The notes: generated from the sequence alone by a model not told the origin. A DNA stretch of 58,117 nucleotides from Dysgonamonadaceae bacterium (GCA_031272205.1 JAISUH010000097.1:1-58117); one strand, 5' to 3'; shown: positions 46,447-56,217, counted from the stretch's first letter. Numbers and translations: made by a program.

Positions 46447-46454
46447 CTATATGA

Positions 46455-46492
46455 AACTCTGATAATCTGTAATTTAGATTATCGGGGTTTTT
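46455..46492 (+). terminator. Terminator after tRNA-Arg
   Basis: A 14-pair stem (46455-46468 with 46476-46489, two G-U pairs, loop GTAATTT) followed by a run of five T within TTTTTGATTTTA. It ends the DUF3256/tRNA-Arg transcript. Confidence 0.85.
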
Positions 46493-46596
46493 GATTTTAT
46501 GAGATACACAACTCATTTTGGGAAATCAGAGGGAATAAATTGTATGAAATGAATATCGTATCTTGTTATTCACTATTTTCCATTCAGCCAATAACC

Positions 46597-47463
46597 TCAT
46601 CTCCGTTTTTTTAGCAACTTCGGAATCTCGGCGGGTTCTTTTGCCACGGGAACGCCCACCGATTCGAAGGCGGCGATTTTTTCGGCTGCCGTTCCCGAAC
46701 CGCTCGAAATGATGGCTCCGGCATGTCCCATCTGTTTGCCCGAAGGGGCTTGCTGCCCGGCGATAAACGCCGCCACGGGCTTGGTAATGTGTTCTTTAAT
46801 GAACATAGCCGCCCGTTCTTCGGCATCGCCCCCGATTTCGCCGATAAGGGCGATGGAATCGGTTTCGGGATCGTCTTGAAACAGTTGCAACAATTCCTGA
46901 TAGTAAAGTCCCACGACGGGGTCGCCCCCTACGCCTACGGCGGTGGACTGACCCATGCCGTTGGCCGTGAGGTTGTAAACCACTTCGTAAGTGAGTGTTC
47001 CGCTGCGGCTGATAACGCCCGTACCGCCTTTCTTGAAGATCTGCGCGGGCATGATGCCGATAAGGCTTTCTTCGGGTGAAATCAATCCCGGACAGTTGGG
47101 GCCGATCAGCTGGGCCCCTTTGTCCCGAATGAAGCGGCAGGCATTCACCACGTCGAGGGTGGGGACGCCTTCCGTTATGCAAACGATGAGTTTCAGGCCG
47201 GCATCGGCTGCCTCCATCATGGCGTCTTTGGCAAAGGCTGCGGGCACAAAGATAACTGATGCGTCGGCGCCTGTTTCGTTTACCGCGTCTCTCACCGTGT
47301 TAAAAACGGGAATATCGAATATTTTTTGTCCGGCTTTGCCCGGCGAAACGCCGCCGACGACAGTTGTTCCATAAGCTTGCATCTTTGAGGCGTGAAAACT
47401 GCCGTCGCGTCCGGTAATTCCCTGAATGATAAGGCGAGTGTCTTTATTGATTAAAATGCTCAT
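46597..47463 (-). CDS. sucD: Succinate-CoA ligase [ADP/GDP-forming] subunit alpha
   Basis: The 288-residue subunit has the CoA-binding Rossmann domain ([30 protein letters not shown]) and the ligase domain with the phospho-His in [11 protein letters not shown]. It joins succinate to CoA with SucC in the tricarboxylic pathway; in Bacteroidales it takes part in the branch making succinate and propionate. It follows sucC by 40 bases in the usual order sucC-sucD. The length is complete. Confidence 0.96.
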   Translation of the reverse strand: MSILINKDTRLIIQGITGRDGSFHASKMQAYGTTVVGGVSPGKAGQKIFDIPVFNTVRDAVNETGADASVIFVPAAFAKDAMMEAADAGLKLIVCITEGVPTLDVVNACRFIRDKGAQLIGPNCPGLISPEESLIGIMPAQIFKKGGTGVISRSGTLTYEVVYNLTANGMGQSTAVGVGGDPVVGLYYQELLQLFQDDPETDSIALIGEIGGDAEERAAMFIKEHITKPVAAFIAGQQAPSGKQMGHAGAIISSGSGTAAEKIAAFESVGVPVAKEPAEIPKLLKKRR

Positions 47464-47503
47464 AGGTCGTGATTTGTTTGATTTTTTTGATGATGGAATC
47501 CCT

Positions 47504-48643
47504 TTATTGGGCTAAAACAAGGTTTACCGCTTTTTTGGTAGCTTCGCTCATGGTCTCGGCAACGTGGAGTCCGGTACCCGCGAGCAGTGCGCGGCCTTCT
47601 TTTTCGTTAGTTCCTGTCAGGCGGATGACGACAGGGATTTTGGCGTCGATTTGCCTGAACGCTTCCAAAAGCCCGGTCGCCACGTCGTCGCAGCGCGTGA
47701 TGCCCCCGAAAATATTGATAAGCACCACTTTCACGTTCTTGTCGCTCAACAGGAGTTTCATCGCTTCAACAACTTTGTTCGGGTTAGAGCTTCCTCCGAT
47801 GTCGAGGAAATTAGCCGGATTTCCGCCGTAAAGCTTAATCATGTCCATTGTTGCCATTGCCAATCCTGCGCCGTTCACCATGCAACCGATTTCTCCGCCG
47901 AGGTTCACGTAGCTGAAGCCTTTGTTTTTGGCGAACAGTTCTTTTTTCTCCTCTTCGGTGGGTTCAAACAGTGAGGCTATTTTAGGGTGGCGGTAGAGAG
48001 CGTTGTCGTCGAAGGTCATTTTTGCATCAATGGCGACTATATTGCCTTCCGGCGTGAGGATGAGCGGATTGATTTCGGCAAGCGAAGCATCGGTATCCAC
48101 AAAAAGTTTGTACAGCTTCTGCAAAATGGAGGCCGTCTGCTTCACCTGTGCAATATCGTCGAAGAGTAAAAAAGCCGCTTCCCGCGCTAAATAATCGGGT
48201 ACGCCAATAAAAGGGTCAATGGGTATTTTGTGAATTTTTTCGGGCGTGTCGCGAGCCACTTCTTCGATATCCACGCCACCCGCTTTGCTCAGCATGAGGA
48301 GGGTAGATTTGGTGTTCCTGTCCACCACGTAACTCACATAATATTCGGCGGCGATATCTTCGGCTTGCGCGATCAACACGCGATCGACCGTGTAGCCTTT
48401 GATATTCATCCCCAATATGTTGGCGGTGTGTCTGCGCAATTCAATTTCATCTTTTGCTAATTTTACCCCTCCGGCTTTTCCGCGTCCGCCGCTCAATACT
48501 TGCGCTTTTACGACGACTGTCGGCCGATCCATCTTCTCGTAGGCTTTAATGCTGTCTTCCACATTGTGGCACAGATAGCCGCTGTTGACCGGAATTCCGT
48601 ACTGAGCAAAAATTTCTTTAGCCTGATATTCATGAATTTTCAT
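47504..48643 (-). CDS. sucC: Succinate-CoA ligase subunit beta
   Basis: The 379-residue subunit has an ATP-grasp domain ([35 protein letters not shown]) and a flavodoxin-like ligase domain ([34 protein letters not shown]). The latter part is the usual SucC nucleotide-CoA interface. It forms a heterodimer or heterotetramer with SucD. No clear promoter was seen directly upstream; a near-consensus TATTTTTA on the minus strand lies about 40 bases before the start. Confidence 0.96.
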   Translation of the reverse strand: MKIHEYQAKEIFAQYGIPVNSGYLCHNVEDSIKAYEKMDRPTVVVKAQVLSGGRGKAGGVKLAKDEIELRRHTANILGMNIKGYTVDRVLIAQAEDIAAEYYVSYVVDRNTKSTLLMLSKAGGVDIEEVARDTPEKIHKIPIDPFIGVPDYLAREAAFLLFDDIAQVKQTASILQKLYKLFVDTDASLAEINPLILTPEGNIVAIDAKMTFDDNALYRHPKIASLFEPTEEEKKELFAKNKGFSYVNLGGEIGCMVNGAGLAMATMDMIKLYGGNPANFLDIGGSSNPNKVVEAMKLLLSDKNVKVVLINIFGGITRCDDVATGLLEAFRQIDAKIPVVIRLTGTNEKEGRALLAGTGLHVAETMSEATKKAVNLVLAQ

Positions 48644-48765
48644 GAGTGATGTTTTTTGGTTGTTGTGATTTTATTTTGTTCGTAAAAATAGGACAGATTT
48701 TCGGATAAAAAAATTTTGCGCGTATATTTTAAAACATATAATCACAAGGGGAAACAGGGGAAGGG

Positions 48766-48807
48766 AAAAAAGTGAAACCCGCATATTCTCACGAACACAC
48801 GGGTTTC
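48766..48807 (-). terminator. Terminator of the candidate small RNA
   Basis: GAAACCCG and CGGGTTTC form a perfect 8-pair stem with an 18-base loop, followed on the minus strand by ACTTTTTT. It would stop any transcript coming from the right before sucC. Confidence 0.75.
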
Positions 48808-48962
48808 TTTCTTAAAATACACTAATTATCATATTATCAATGGCTTAATATATGAAATTGGCAGGGCGGTTTTACGGATAGAGCCGCCTTGGGAGATAGA
48901 GTGATTTCTGTTTTATGGAAAGAAAATCGGATTTTCTCGCTCGAAAACCGCTTCTGTTTTCA
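48766..48962 (-). ncRNA. Candidate small RNA, about 195 nt
   Basis: On the minus strand a strong promoter (ATTG at 48996-48999, 20 bases, TATCTTTG at 48968-48975) should start a transcript near 48962. It would contain three hairpins (GAAAAC/GTTTTC at 48943-48961, GAAAAT/ATTTTC at 48922-48936, GGCGG/CCGCC at 48865-48888) and end at an intrinsic terminator (GAAACCCG/CGGGTTTC, 48774-48807, then ACTTTTTT). No credible coding frame with a ribosome site is present: the best one, 16 codons from a TTG at 48962, has no upstream signal. It does not show the closed-end pairing of 6S RNA. The rest of 48644-49110 shows nothing else. Confidence 0.6.
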
Positions 48963-48967
48963 AGTTG

Positions 48968-48999
48968 CAAAGATACATTGCGGCAACGAGCCGTTCAAT
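48968..48999 (-). promoter_or_regulatory. Promoter of the candidate small RNA
   Basis: On the minus strand ATTG, a 20-base spacer and TATCTTTG. The -7 element is a perfect match. It lies between sucC and the regulator gene and has no gene directly behind it. Confidence 0.65.
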
Positions 49000-49110
49000 C
49001 CCACGATGTAGGTATATTTTTGGGGGAGAATCCCTGTTTTTAGGGATAATGGATTCAAAAAAATCAAGTGTAGTAGTTTTATTAACAGGTATTTATGCTG
49101 TAAGGGGGGG

Positions 49111-49719
49111 TCAATCGAAATCGGTTATTGAGACAATCTTTTTTGAGATGGCATAGATAGTCAATCCCGATTGGCTGCGGATGCCGGTCTTGTTCGATAT
49201 ATTTTTTCGGTGCGAGATCACCGTATGGGTACTTATTCCCAGCGTCTGGGCGATTTCTTTGTTGACCATACCCTTAATAAGCAGTTTCAGCACTTCCTCT
49301 TCCCGTTTTGAAAGGTTTTCGTTGTCGTTACTCTTGTTTTCGGACGAATAGTCTTTCATCAGTTTCCGGCAGCGTTGTGTGATGTGTTCGATGGAATCAT
49401 AAATGGAAAACATTTCGTTGTAGAGCGACAGCAACTCGTTATCCACAAGGCTTACGGCTATACCGACGAACACCAGTTTCGGGTAGGTTTTCCGTATCTT
49501 TTTTATCTCTTTGGTTCTGTTGGGCAGGACAGACGGATTGATGATAACCATGTCGAAAGGATTCTGTTCATCCGCCTGTCTGATAAATTCGTCTATCGAC
49601 TCAATCTCGGTTATTACGATTCTGGATTCGGACTCGTGAAAAGCCTTATATATTCCTTCAAAAATAATCGGTGAGGGTTCGATGACGGCTATAGCGTATT
49701 TATGTCGGTTCATCATCAT
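49111..49719 (-). CDS. NarL/LuxR-type regulator with a degenerate receiver domain
   Basis: The 202-residue protein has a receiver-like N-terminus (YAIAVIEPSPIIFEGIYKAF) and a C-terminal LuxR-type HTH (LSKREEEVLKLLIKGMVNKE, IAQTLGISTHTVISHRKNI). The phospho-acceptor Asp is replaced: the expected DLxxP stretch reads MVIINPSVLP, and the conserved Lys is absent. It is therefore probably not controlled by phosphorylation. Its start overlaps the stop of the hemerythrin-like gene (ATGA), so the two are coupled and probably act in one response. Three ATG codons in a row (49719, 49716, 49713) leave the exact start open. Confidence 0.85.
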   Translation of the reverse strand: MMMNRHKYAIAVIEPSPIIFEGIYKAFHESESRIVITEIESIDEFIRQADEQNPFDMVIINPSVLPNRTKEIKKIRKTYPKLVFVGIAVSLVDNELLSLYNEMFSIYDSIEHITQRCRKLMKDYSSENKSNDNENLSKREEEVLKLLIKGMVNKEIAQTLGISTHTVISHRKNISNKTGIRSQSGLTIYAISKKIVSITDFD

Positions 49720-50423
49720 CCCATACTCCTTTCGATGTTGTATCCTACCGGAATCAAGATGTTTTCCTCGATAAGGGAATGTACGTGCAGGTCAAATTCC
49801 AGCTCGAAGAGCGAAAACAGCAATTTGCGGCGAAGTCCCGGATCGCCGTTTATGTTGATGTGCTTGAATAGAAGGCTTTTTAAATCTCCGAGGGCAATTC
49901 TAATATCGCTGTGGTGATCGAGATATTCGTGCGCCGAATAGGGCGAAGGGGCGTCATCCTTGCTCTTGTTTGTCAGTTTCAGGAAATAGGGAAAGGCCAC
50001 ATTATCTTCATAAGCGAAGTGATCCATAACCTCGTTGAAGTATTCGTTGAAAAATTTTTCGAGAAGGAAAATAATTTCTTCCGAGTGATTTTCCTGCAAT
50101 TGACGGATATAGGAGCTGATTTCGGGGTACTTGTCGTTCCGGTAATAATCGTGATTGTTTTTGAGGAAGGAAACAATCTGCCGGATTTCTTCGGACGAAA
50201 AAGAAAGCGTGCTTTTTGGACGGTATCCGTTGTAAAGATTGGCCACAATCAAAAACAGATTTTCGCTGATGCTGTTTTCAGCGCATATTTGGACGACGGA
50301 TTTATCCCCTACCGCAAAATCGATTCCGAAATGTTGCAGCGCCAAAAGCAGAAATTGATTTTCTTCGATCAATTCCAACATTTTCATGCCGCCTTTAATT
50401 TTAGTATTCTGAATGTGTTGCAT
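49716..50423 (-). CDS. Hemerythrin-domain protein, RIC/YtfE-like
   Basis: The 235-residue protein has an N-terminal part like ScdA_N (LLALQHFGIDFAVGDKSV) in which the usual Cys pair after GIDF is AV, and a four-helix hemerythrin-like domain rich in metal ligands (NNHDYYRNDKYPEI, HSEEIIFLLEK, DHFAYEDNVAFPYF, HEYLDHHSDI, HVHSLIEENILIP). Proteins of the RIC/YtfE group bind a di-iron centre and repair iron-sulfur centres after nitrosative or oxidative stress. The start at 50423 follows AAAGGA and a -7 box TATTTTTG at 50446-50453; MKMLEL at 50387 with AGGCGG before it is an alternative. It is coupled to the regulator after it. Confidence 0.85.
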   Translation of the reverse strand: MQHIQNTKIKGGMKMLELIEENQFLLLALQHFGIDFAVGDKSVVQICAENSISENLFLIVANLYNGYRPKSTLSFSSEEIRQIVSFLKNNHDYYRNDKYPEISSYIRQLQENHSEEIIFLLEKFFNEYFNEVMDHFAYEDNVAFPYFLKLTNKSKDDAPSPYSAHEYLDHHSDIRIALGDLKSLLFKHININGDPGLRRKLLFSLFELEFDLHVHSLIEENILIPVGYNIERSMG

Positions 50424-50445
50424 AGAAAGGATTCCTTTTTTGATA

Positions 50446-50453
50446 CAAAAATA
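50446..50453 (-). promoter_or_regulatory. -7 element of the hemerythrin/regulator pair
   Basis: TATTTTTG on the minus strand matches TAnnTTTG and lies 23 bases before the chosen start. No TTTG is found at -33. It overlaps longer in-frame extensions, which are therefore rejected. Confidence 0.5.
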
Positions 50454-50611
50454 CGACAAAAAGAATTATTTCCTACATTTTGCATCCGATAATGTGTTAT
50501 CGCAACAATGATCCGCAACCCTGCTTTCACTTTGCTTTGGGGCAAGGGGACGAGAACCGATGATTAACAAAATTTCCCATGATCTTCCATCCGAATGACG
50601 CATATATTTCT

Positions 50612-50619
50612 TAAATTTG
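50612..50619 (+). promoter_or_regulatory. -7 element of the coiled-coil lipoprotein gene
   Basis: TAAATTTG matches TAnnTTTG and lies 36 bases before the start at 50655; the -33 element is not evident. The remaining stretch 50460-50611 between the divergent genes shows no gene. Confidence 0.45.
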
Positions 50620-50654
50620 CATTGATATGTATTTTTAATGGGGGATGAATCTCA

Positions 50655-51509
50655 ATGGCTAATTTATTTTTGATACAGCGTCTTTTTAAACAGGAACTTT
50701 GCTTGAAACTGGTTTTTCTATCGGGTTTGATGCTTTTTCTCTCTTGCTCAAACGATAACAGAAAGGCGAAAAAGTTTTTGCAGGAAGCCGAAGTTGCCCT
50801 GTCGGAAAAAAATTATCCGCTCGCAAAGTTAAAAATAGACAGTATAAAACTTGTTTATCCCAAAGAATATAAGGAAGTTGATGCCGGATTTCGACTGATG
50901 CAGCAGGTGCGGATGGAAGAAAACAGGCGGAACGTAGAGTATTGCGACTCTATGCTCACCGCAGATTTTGATCTTTTGCAAAAGATGTTGAAGAAATTCA
51001 ATTACGTGCGCGACGAACGTTATCAGGAATTTGGCAATTACGTACCCAAAATCTATCCTTCGGATCAGGCTTTGAGCCAGCGAACCTTGCGTTCGGGCGT
51101 GAGCGAGAAAGGCTTGCTTTATATAGAAAGCGTTTTGCCGGGAGGCAACTTGAAGCATAATAAGGTTAAAATCAGCATGAAAGACGGTTCGTTTGCCGAG
51201 ACCCTGTCGGTTGTCTCCGATGGATTGAATTACCGATTCAACACCGTTGCCGGTTCTTATGAGATTGTCCGTTTTGCGGGTAATGACGAGAATGGGATAG
51301 CGAACTTCATCTTCGCGTTTAAGGATCAACCGCTCACCATCACGTTTATCGGAACACGGACAGTTTCGTCCCTGTTGCCGAAACCGGCTGCAGAAGGAAT
51401 CAGCCGCTCGCTCGAACTGTCTAATCTCCTGTTGGAAATAGAGAAATTGAAATTCGAAAAAGAAAAGAGCGAAACGCTCATCCGTTATCTCGAAGGACGG
51501 AGAAAATAA
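50655..51509 (+). CDS. Coiled-coil lipoprotein of unknown function
   Basis: The 284-residue product has an N-terminal hydrophobic stretch ending in a lipobox (LVFLSGLMLFLSC) after a basic leader. A TPR-like helix pair follows (KKFLQEAEVALSEKNYPLAK), then a helical segment, a central beta-rich part (KVKISMKDGSFAETLSVV, GSYEIVRFAG) and a C-terminal coiled coil (LSNLLLEIEKLKFEKEKSET). I recognise no family. It may be a periplasm-facing lipoprotein of the envelope. It is transcribed alone and convergent with lepA. The 98 bases after it hold no clear terminator. Confidence 0.75.
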   Translation: MANLFLIQRLFKQELCLKLVFLSGLMLFLSCSNDNRKAKKFLQEAEVALSEKNYPLAKLKIDSIKLVYPKEYKEVDAGFRLMQQVRMEENRRNVEYCDSMLTADFDLLQKMLKKFNYVRDERYQEFGNYVPKIYPSDQALSQRTLRSGVSEKGLLYIESVLPGGNLKHNKVKISMKDGSFAETLSVVSDGLNYRFNTVAGSYEIVRFAGNDENGIANFIFAFKDQPLTITFIGTRTVSSLLPKPAAEGISRSLELSNLLLEIEKLKFEKEKSETLIRYLEGRRK

Positions 51510-51607
51510 TGAAATCTTTTAGCCTTTCTCACGATTCAAAAATATACACGTTGTTCATCTTTACGGTCATCTTTAGGTCATTCTACAAAAATCCGGCGTG
51601 CAGAGAT

Positions 51608-53395
51608 TTAATCCAACCTTAAGACCGCGAGAAATGCTTTCTGCGGCACTTCCACATTGCCCACCTGTTTCATGCGTTTTTTCCCTTCTTTCTGCTTTTC
51701 GAGGAGTTTGCGCTTGCGCGAGATGTCGCCGCCGTAACATTTGGCGGTAACGTCTTTGCGGACAGCCTTTACGGTTTCGCGGGCGATAATTTTCGCGCCA
51801 ATGGCGGCTTGAATGGCGATATCGAACTGCTGGCGGGGTATCAATTCTTTGAGTTTCTCGCACATACGGCGGCCGAAGGATTGGGCGTTATCGAAATGCG
51901 TCAGCGTGGAAAGCGCGTCCACCGATTCGCCGTTGAGCAGGATGTCGAGTTTCACAAGTTTCGAGGGGCGGTAATCGTGCATGTGGTAGTCGAAGGAAGC
52001 ATACCCTTTCGAAATGCTTTTCAGTTTGTCGTAGAAATCGATAACGATTTCACCGAGGGGCAAATCGAAAATAATTTCCACGCGGTCGCCCGAAATGTAA
52101 TCTTGCTTGATAAGCGCTCCCCGCTTACCCAGACAAAGGGTCATGATAGGCCCGATGTATGCGGTATTTGTGATAATTGACGCGCGGATATACGGTTCGT
52201 CGATATGTTCGATGAGCGTAAGGTCGGGCAAGCCCGAAGGATTGTGCACCTCTTTCATCACGCCCTTTTTGTCATATACGCGGTAGGACACGTTGGGCAC
52301 GGTGGTGATTACGTCCATGTCGAACTCGCGTTCGAGCCGTTCCTGAACGATTTCCATGTGCAGCAGCCCTAAAAAACCGCAGCGGAATCCAAAACCCAAA
52401 GCCACGGACGATTCGGGCTGGAAGGTGAGGGAGGCGTCGTTCAGCTGCAGCTTTTCGAGCGATGAGCGCAGGTTCTCGAACTCTTCGCTTTCGATGGGAT
52501 AAACTCCGGCAAAGACCATCGGTTTCACTTCTTCGAAACCCTCGATCGCCTTTGCTGCAGGACGTTTCACGTGTGTGATGGTATCGCCTACTTTCACCTC
52601 TTTCGAGGTTTTGATGCCCGAAATGATGTAGCCTACATCGCCACAACCGACTTCTTCGCGCGGAATCATTTGCAGTCTGAGGATGCCGACTTCATCGGCG
52701 TTGTATTCTTTTTCGGTTGCTATAAATTTCACTAAATCGCCTTTCCGGATACTTCCGCTTACGATTTTGTAGTAGGCGATGATTCCTCGGAAAGGGTTGA
52801 ATACCGAATCGAAAATCAAGGCTTGCAATGGCGCGTCGGGGTCTCCTTGCGGAGCCGGAATTTTTTCGATGATGGTTTGCAGAATCTGTTCGATGCCGAT
52901 GCCCGTTTTTCCGCTCGCACGGATAATGTCTTCCCTCGGACAGCCGAGCAACTGCACAATCTGGTCTTCCACTTCGTCGGGCATGGCGCTGTCCAAATCC
53001 ACTTTGTTGAGGATGGGGATGATTTCCAAATCGTGCTCGATAGCCATATAGACGTTAGAAATGGTCTGCGCCTGAATGCCTTGCGCCGCATCAACGACCA
53101 ATAATGCGCCTTCGCAAGCGGCAATGGAACGCGATACTTCGTATGAAAAATCGACGTGTCCCGGAGTATCAATGAGATTGAGGATGTATTTTTCGCCGCC
53201 AAACTCGTACTCCATCTGAATGGCGTGACTTTTTATTGTGATGCCTCGTTCGCGCTCCAAGTCCATATTGTCTAACACCTGAGCTTGCAAGTCCTTGCCC
53301 TCTACTGTTTTGGTAAATTCCAGCAGACGGTCGGCCAGGGTGCTTTTTCCATGGTCGATGTGCGCAATGATGCAAAAGTTGCGTATATTTTTCAT
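51608..53395 (-). CDS. lepA: Elongation factor 4 (LepA)
   Basis: The 595-residue GTPase has the G motifs AHIDHGKST near residue 10, DTPGHVDF and NKVDLDSA, then the EF-G-like domains and the LepA-specific C-terminus ([33 protein letters not shown]). It acts on ribosomes during assembly or initiation. The start at 53395 ([10 protein letters not shown]) follows an AGGAG site 11 bases after asnS; the frame stays open 139 codons further upstream through asnS, but that part reads as Arg-rich nonsense. Co-transcribed with asnS. Confidence 0.97.
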   Translation of the reverse strand: MKNIRNFCIIAHIDHGKSTLADRLLEFTKTVEGKDLQAQVLDNMDLERERGITIKSHAIQMEYEFGGEKYILNLIDTPGHVDFSYEVSRSIAACEGALLVVDAAQGIQAQTISNVYMAIEHDLEIIPILNKVDLDSAMPDEVEDQIVQLLGCPREDIIRASGKTGIGIEQILQTIIEKIPAPQGDPDAPLQALIFDSVFNPFRGIIAYYKIVSGSIRKGDLVKFIATEKEYNADEVGILRLQMIPREEVGCGDVGYIISGIKTSKEVKVGDTITHVKRPAAKAIEGFEEVKPMVFAGVYPIESEEFENLRSSLEKLQLNDASLTFQPESSVALGFGFRCGFLGLLHMEIVQERLEREFDMDVITTVPNVSYRVYDKKGVMKEVHNPSGLPDLTLIEHIDEPYIRASIITNTAYIGPIMTLCLGKRGALIKQDYISGDRVEIIFDLPLGEIVIDFYDKLKSISKGYASFDYHMHDYRPSKLVKLDILLNGESVDALSTLTHFDNAQSFGRRMCEKLKELIPRQQFDIAIQAAIGAKIIARETVKAVRKDVTAKCYGGDISRKRKLLEKQKEGKKRMKQVGNVEVPQKAFLAVLRLD

Positions 53396-53406
53396 TGATT
53401 CTCCTC

Positions 53407-54804
53407 TTAAAAATCCGCGTTTTTCGGTGTGCGCGGGAAGGGGATTACATCGCGGATATTGGCCATTCCGGTAACGAAGAGCATCAGCCGCTCGAAACCG
53501 AGGCCGAATCCGGCATGCGGGGCAGTGCCGAATTTGCGTGTTTCGAGGTACCACCATATCGGGTCGGTATGCATTCCGGTTTCCTTTACGCGGGTCATCA
53601 GTTTTTCGTAATCGTCTTCGCGTTCCGATCCGCCAATGATTTCGCCGATTTTCGGGAAAAGGACATCCATGGCGCGAACGGTTTTCCCGTCGTCGTTCTG
53701 CTTCATGTAAAACGATTTGATCTCGCGCGGATAATCGGTCAGGATTACCGGACATTTGAAATGTTTTTCCACCAAATAGCGTTCGTGTTCCGATTGCAGG
53801 TCGGTACCCCAATGCACGGGATATTCGAATTTCTGTCCCGATTTTTCCAATATTTCGATACCTTCGGTATAGGTCAGGCGTACAAAATTGTTTTCGAGAA
53901 CAAAATTCAGCCGTTCAATCAATTCTTTGTCGTACATATTGTTGAGGAACTCAATGTCCTCTTTGCAATGATCCAAGGCATAGCGGATGAGGTATTTCAA
54001 GAAATCTTCGGCAAGATTCATGTTGTCGGTGATGTCGTTGAAAGCCACCTCCGGCTCAATCATCCAGAACTCGGCCAAGTGGCGCGGCGTGTTGGAATTT
54101 TCGGCGCGAAAGGTTGGTCCGAAGGTGTAAATCGCGCCGAGCGACATGGCTCCCAGTTCGCCTTCGAGTTGTCCCGAAACCGTGAGGTTGGTTGGACGAC
54201 CGAAAAAGTCTTGCGAAAAATCGACTTTTCCGTCCGCTCCATAAGGCAATTGATCGAGGTTGAGGGTGGAAACCTCGAACATCGATCCGGCGCCTTCGGC
54301 GTCAGAAGCCGTGATAATGGGCGTGTGGAAATAATAGAATCCCCTGTCGTTGAAGTATTTGTGGATGGCGTAAGACAAATGGTGGCGCATCCTGAAAATC
54401 GCGCCGAAGGTATTTGTCCGCGGACGGAGGTGCGCTATTTCACGCAGAAATTCGAGCGAATGGCCTTTTTTCTGTAAGGGATAAGCGCCGGGATCGGCTG
54501 TACCGTAAACTTGTAGTTCATCGGCATGGATTTCGGCACGTTGTCCTTGCCCCATCGATTCCACCAAACGGCCGTTCACGCTGATACAGGCCCCCGTGGT
54601 TATCGGTTTCAGCGTTTCTTCATCGAATTGCGCCAAATCGATAACAATCTGCACGTTGTTTATCGTGGAGCCGTCGTTCAAAGCGACGAAGTTCACCTGT
54701 TTATTTCCGCGGCGGGTACGCACCCAGCCTTTCACGTTTACTTCCGCACCGAAATCCTCACGGATAAGCAAATCGGCTATTTGAGTTCTGCTAATGTGTT
54801 TCAT
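53407..54804 (-). CDS. asnS: Asparagine-tRNA ligase
   Basis: The 465-residue class II synthetase has an N-terminal OB fold ([20 protein letters not shown]) and a catalytic core with motif 2 in [20 protein letters not shown] and motif 3 in [16 protein letters not shown]. The ENSNTPRH pattern is that of AsnRS rather than AspRS. It charges tRNA-Asn directly, so this organism need not use the GatCAB route for Asn. It precedes lepA by 11 bases. Length is normal. Confidence 0.97.
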   Translation of the reverse strand: MKHISRTQIADLLIREDFGAEVNVKGWVRTRRGNKQVNFVALNDGSTINNVQIVIDLAQFDEETLKPITTGACISVNGRLVESMGQGQRAEIHADELQVYGTADPGAYPLQKKGHSLEFLREIAHLRPRTNTFGAIFRMRHHLSYAIHKYFNDRGFYYFHTPIITASDAEGAGSMFEVSTLNLDQLPYGADGKVDFSQDFFGRPTNLTVSGQLEGELGAMSLGAIYTFGPTFRAENSNTPRHLAEFWMIEPEVAFNDITDNMNLAEDFLKYLIRYALDHCKEDIEFLNNMYDKELIERLNFVLENNFVRLTYTEGIEILEKSGQKFEYPVHWGTDLQSEHERYLVEKHFKCPVILTDYPREIKSFYMKQNDDGKTVRAMDVLFPKIGEIIGGSEREDDYEKLMTRVKETGMHTDPIWWYLETRKFGTAPHAGFGLGFERLMLFVTGMANIRDVIPFPRTPKNADF

Positions 54805-54815
54805 AAATACGTTAT

Positions 54816-54853
54816 CTGTGAAAATCCTTTCGGGAACGAAAGGACTCTCACAG
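54816..54853 (-). other. Hairpin in the leader before asnS
   Basis: CTGTGA (54816-54821) pairs with TCACAG (54848-54853), and TCCTTTCG (54825-54832) pairs with CGAAAGGA (54837-54844) around GGAA. It is in the 99-base gap between the pseudouridine synthase gene and asnS, 11 bases upstream of the asnS start, with no T-run. It may be a leader element of asnS or a processing site. Confidence 0.45.
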
Positions 54854-54903
54854 ATTTATTGAATGAGATTGAATTGTTTTCTATTTTATTAAATAACAAG
54901 CGC

Positions 54904-56217
54904 TTAGTCGAAAGCTCCCATGCGAAGCATGTTCACTTCTTTTTCCGACAGGTAGCGCCATTTTCCTCGAGCAAGGTTTTTCTTTGTCAATCCGGCAAAA
55001 TATACGCGGTCGAGTTTCACGACTCGGTAGCCCAGTTTTTCGAAAACACGGCGGACAACGCGGTTGCGTCCGGAATGGATTTCGATTCCTACCTGACTCA
55101 AATCTTCCTCGGTTACGTAGCTGATGGCGTCGGCATGAATTTCGCCGTCATCCAGCTCGATACCGTCGGCAATAGACTGCATATCTTTCGTCTCCACGGG
55201 TTTATCGAGCCAAACCTGATAAATCTTTCGTTTTTCGTATTTGGGATGCGTAAGTTTCGAAGCCAGATCGCCGTCGTTGGTCAAGAGCAATACGCCCGAA
55301 GTGGCGCGGTCAAGACGTCCTACGGGGTATATGCGTTCCGAGCAGGCGCTTTTCACCAATTCCATTACCGTTTTGCGGTTTTCGGGGTCGTCGGTAGTGG
55401 TTACGAACCCTTTCGGTTTGTTGAGCAACACATACACTTTGCTTTCGAGGCGAACGGGTTGGTCGTGAAACGTTACTTCGTCGGCGCGGGTGATTTTCGT
55501 GCCCAATTCGGTAACGACAATTCCGTTCACTTTCACAACGCCGGCCTGTATAAATTCGTCGGCCTCGCGGCGCGATGCCACGCCTGCATTGGCTAAGTAC
55601 TTGTTCAGGCGGATGGGTGCAGTGGGATCGGCATTTTCTTTGTACTTAATCTGTTTGAAGATTTTTTTCTTGGCCGGAGCTTTGTCTCCGCCTGCCGGTC
55701 TTGGCCCTCTGGGGTTGTAATTGCTGTTGTAGCCGCCGCTTCGGTTGTTGTTATAACCTCCTCGGTTGTTGCTGTTGCCATAGCCGCCGCCCCGGTTATT
55801 ATTGTTACCGTAGCCGCCGCCCCGATTGTTGTTATAACTTCTTGAGGGGTAACCGTTTCCCTGATCGGAGTTGCCTCCGCCGTAATTTCCACCGCCGTAG
55901 TTTCGGTCTCGTTGGTCCCTGTAATCACGTTGGCCACCCTGATTGCTGTAAGCAACGCGCTCGCGTTCGCCTACGCGGGGACGGCGTTTGCGGGTGTCAT
56001 CATCGCCTCCGGTGTTGTGTCCTCCGCCGGTCGAACGGTTATCGTTCGAATAGGGGCGGTAGTTGTTGTACTTTCTTTCGGGCGAATTTCCATAATAATT
56101 CGACCCTCCTTCACGAGGTAATCTTCTTTCATTACTGTAATCCCTGTTTGAAGAAGCGTGTCTTTCGTCGTGCGCATTGTCGTAATTTCGTCTGGGGCGC
56201 AATTCTTCGTCATTCAT
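54904..56217 (-). CDS. rluB: RluB-type pseudouridine synthase with long disordered N-terminus
   Basis: The 437-residue protein ends in an ordinary RsuA/RluB/RluE synthase: an S4 domain (IRLNKYLANAGVASRREADE) and a catalytic domain with the Asp in GRLDRATSGVLLL and the typical SGRNRVVRRVFEKLGY. This part modifies a U in 23S rRNA (helix 90 region for RluB). The first 190 residues are a low-complexity Gly/Asn/Arg/Tyr/Ser-rich tail with repeated NNNNRGGGYG words, likely disordered and RNA-binding. RluB in E. coli also has a basic tail, but at the other end. It is likely the start of the operon before asnS and lepA. Confidence 0.9.
   Translation of the reverse strand: MNDEELRPRRNYDNAHDERHASSNRDYSNERRLPREGGSNYYGNSPERKYNNYRPYSNDNRSTGGGHNTGGDDDTRKRRPRVGERERVAYSNQGGQRDYRDQRDRNYGGGNYGGGNSDQGNGYPSRSYNNNRGGGYGNNNNRGGGYGNSNNRGGYNNNRSGGYNSNYNPRGPRPAGGDKAPAKKKIFKQIKYKENADPTAPIRLNKYLANAGVASRREADEFIQAGVVKVNGIVVTELGTKITRADEVTFHDQPVRLESKVYVLLNKPKGFVTTTDDPENRKTVMELVKSACSERIYPVGRLDRATSGVLLLTNDGDLASKLTHPKYEKRKIYQVWLDKPVETKDMQSIADGIELDDGEIHADAISYVTEEDLSQVGIEIHSGRNRVVRRVFEKLGYRVVKLDRVYFAGLTKKNLARGKWRYLSEKEVNMLRMGAFD
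55720..55890 (-). repeat. In-frame Gly/Asn/Arg repeat tract in the pseudouridine synthase gene
   Basis: On the plus strand the words CCGCCGCCCCGGTTATTATT, GTAGCCGCCGCCCCGATTGT and TAACCTCCTCGGTTGTTGCT recur with small changes. They encode N-N-N-N-R-G-G-G-Y-G type units. The tract is prone to length change. Confidence 0.7.

Noticed and set aside
53396-53812. N-terminal extension of lepA through asnS
   Set aside because: The extension overlaps the asnS 3' end and reads as Arg-rich nonsense; the start with AGGAG at 53395 gives the normal LepA N-terminus.
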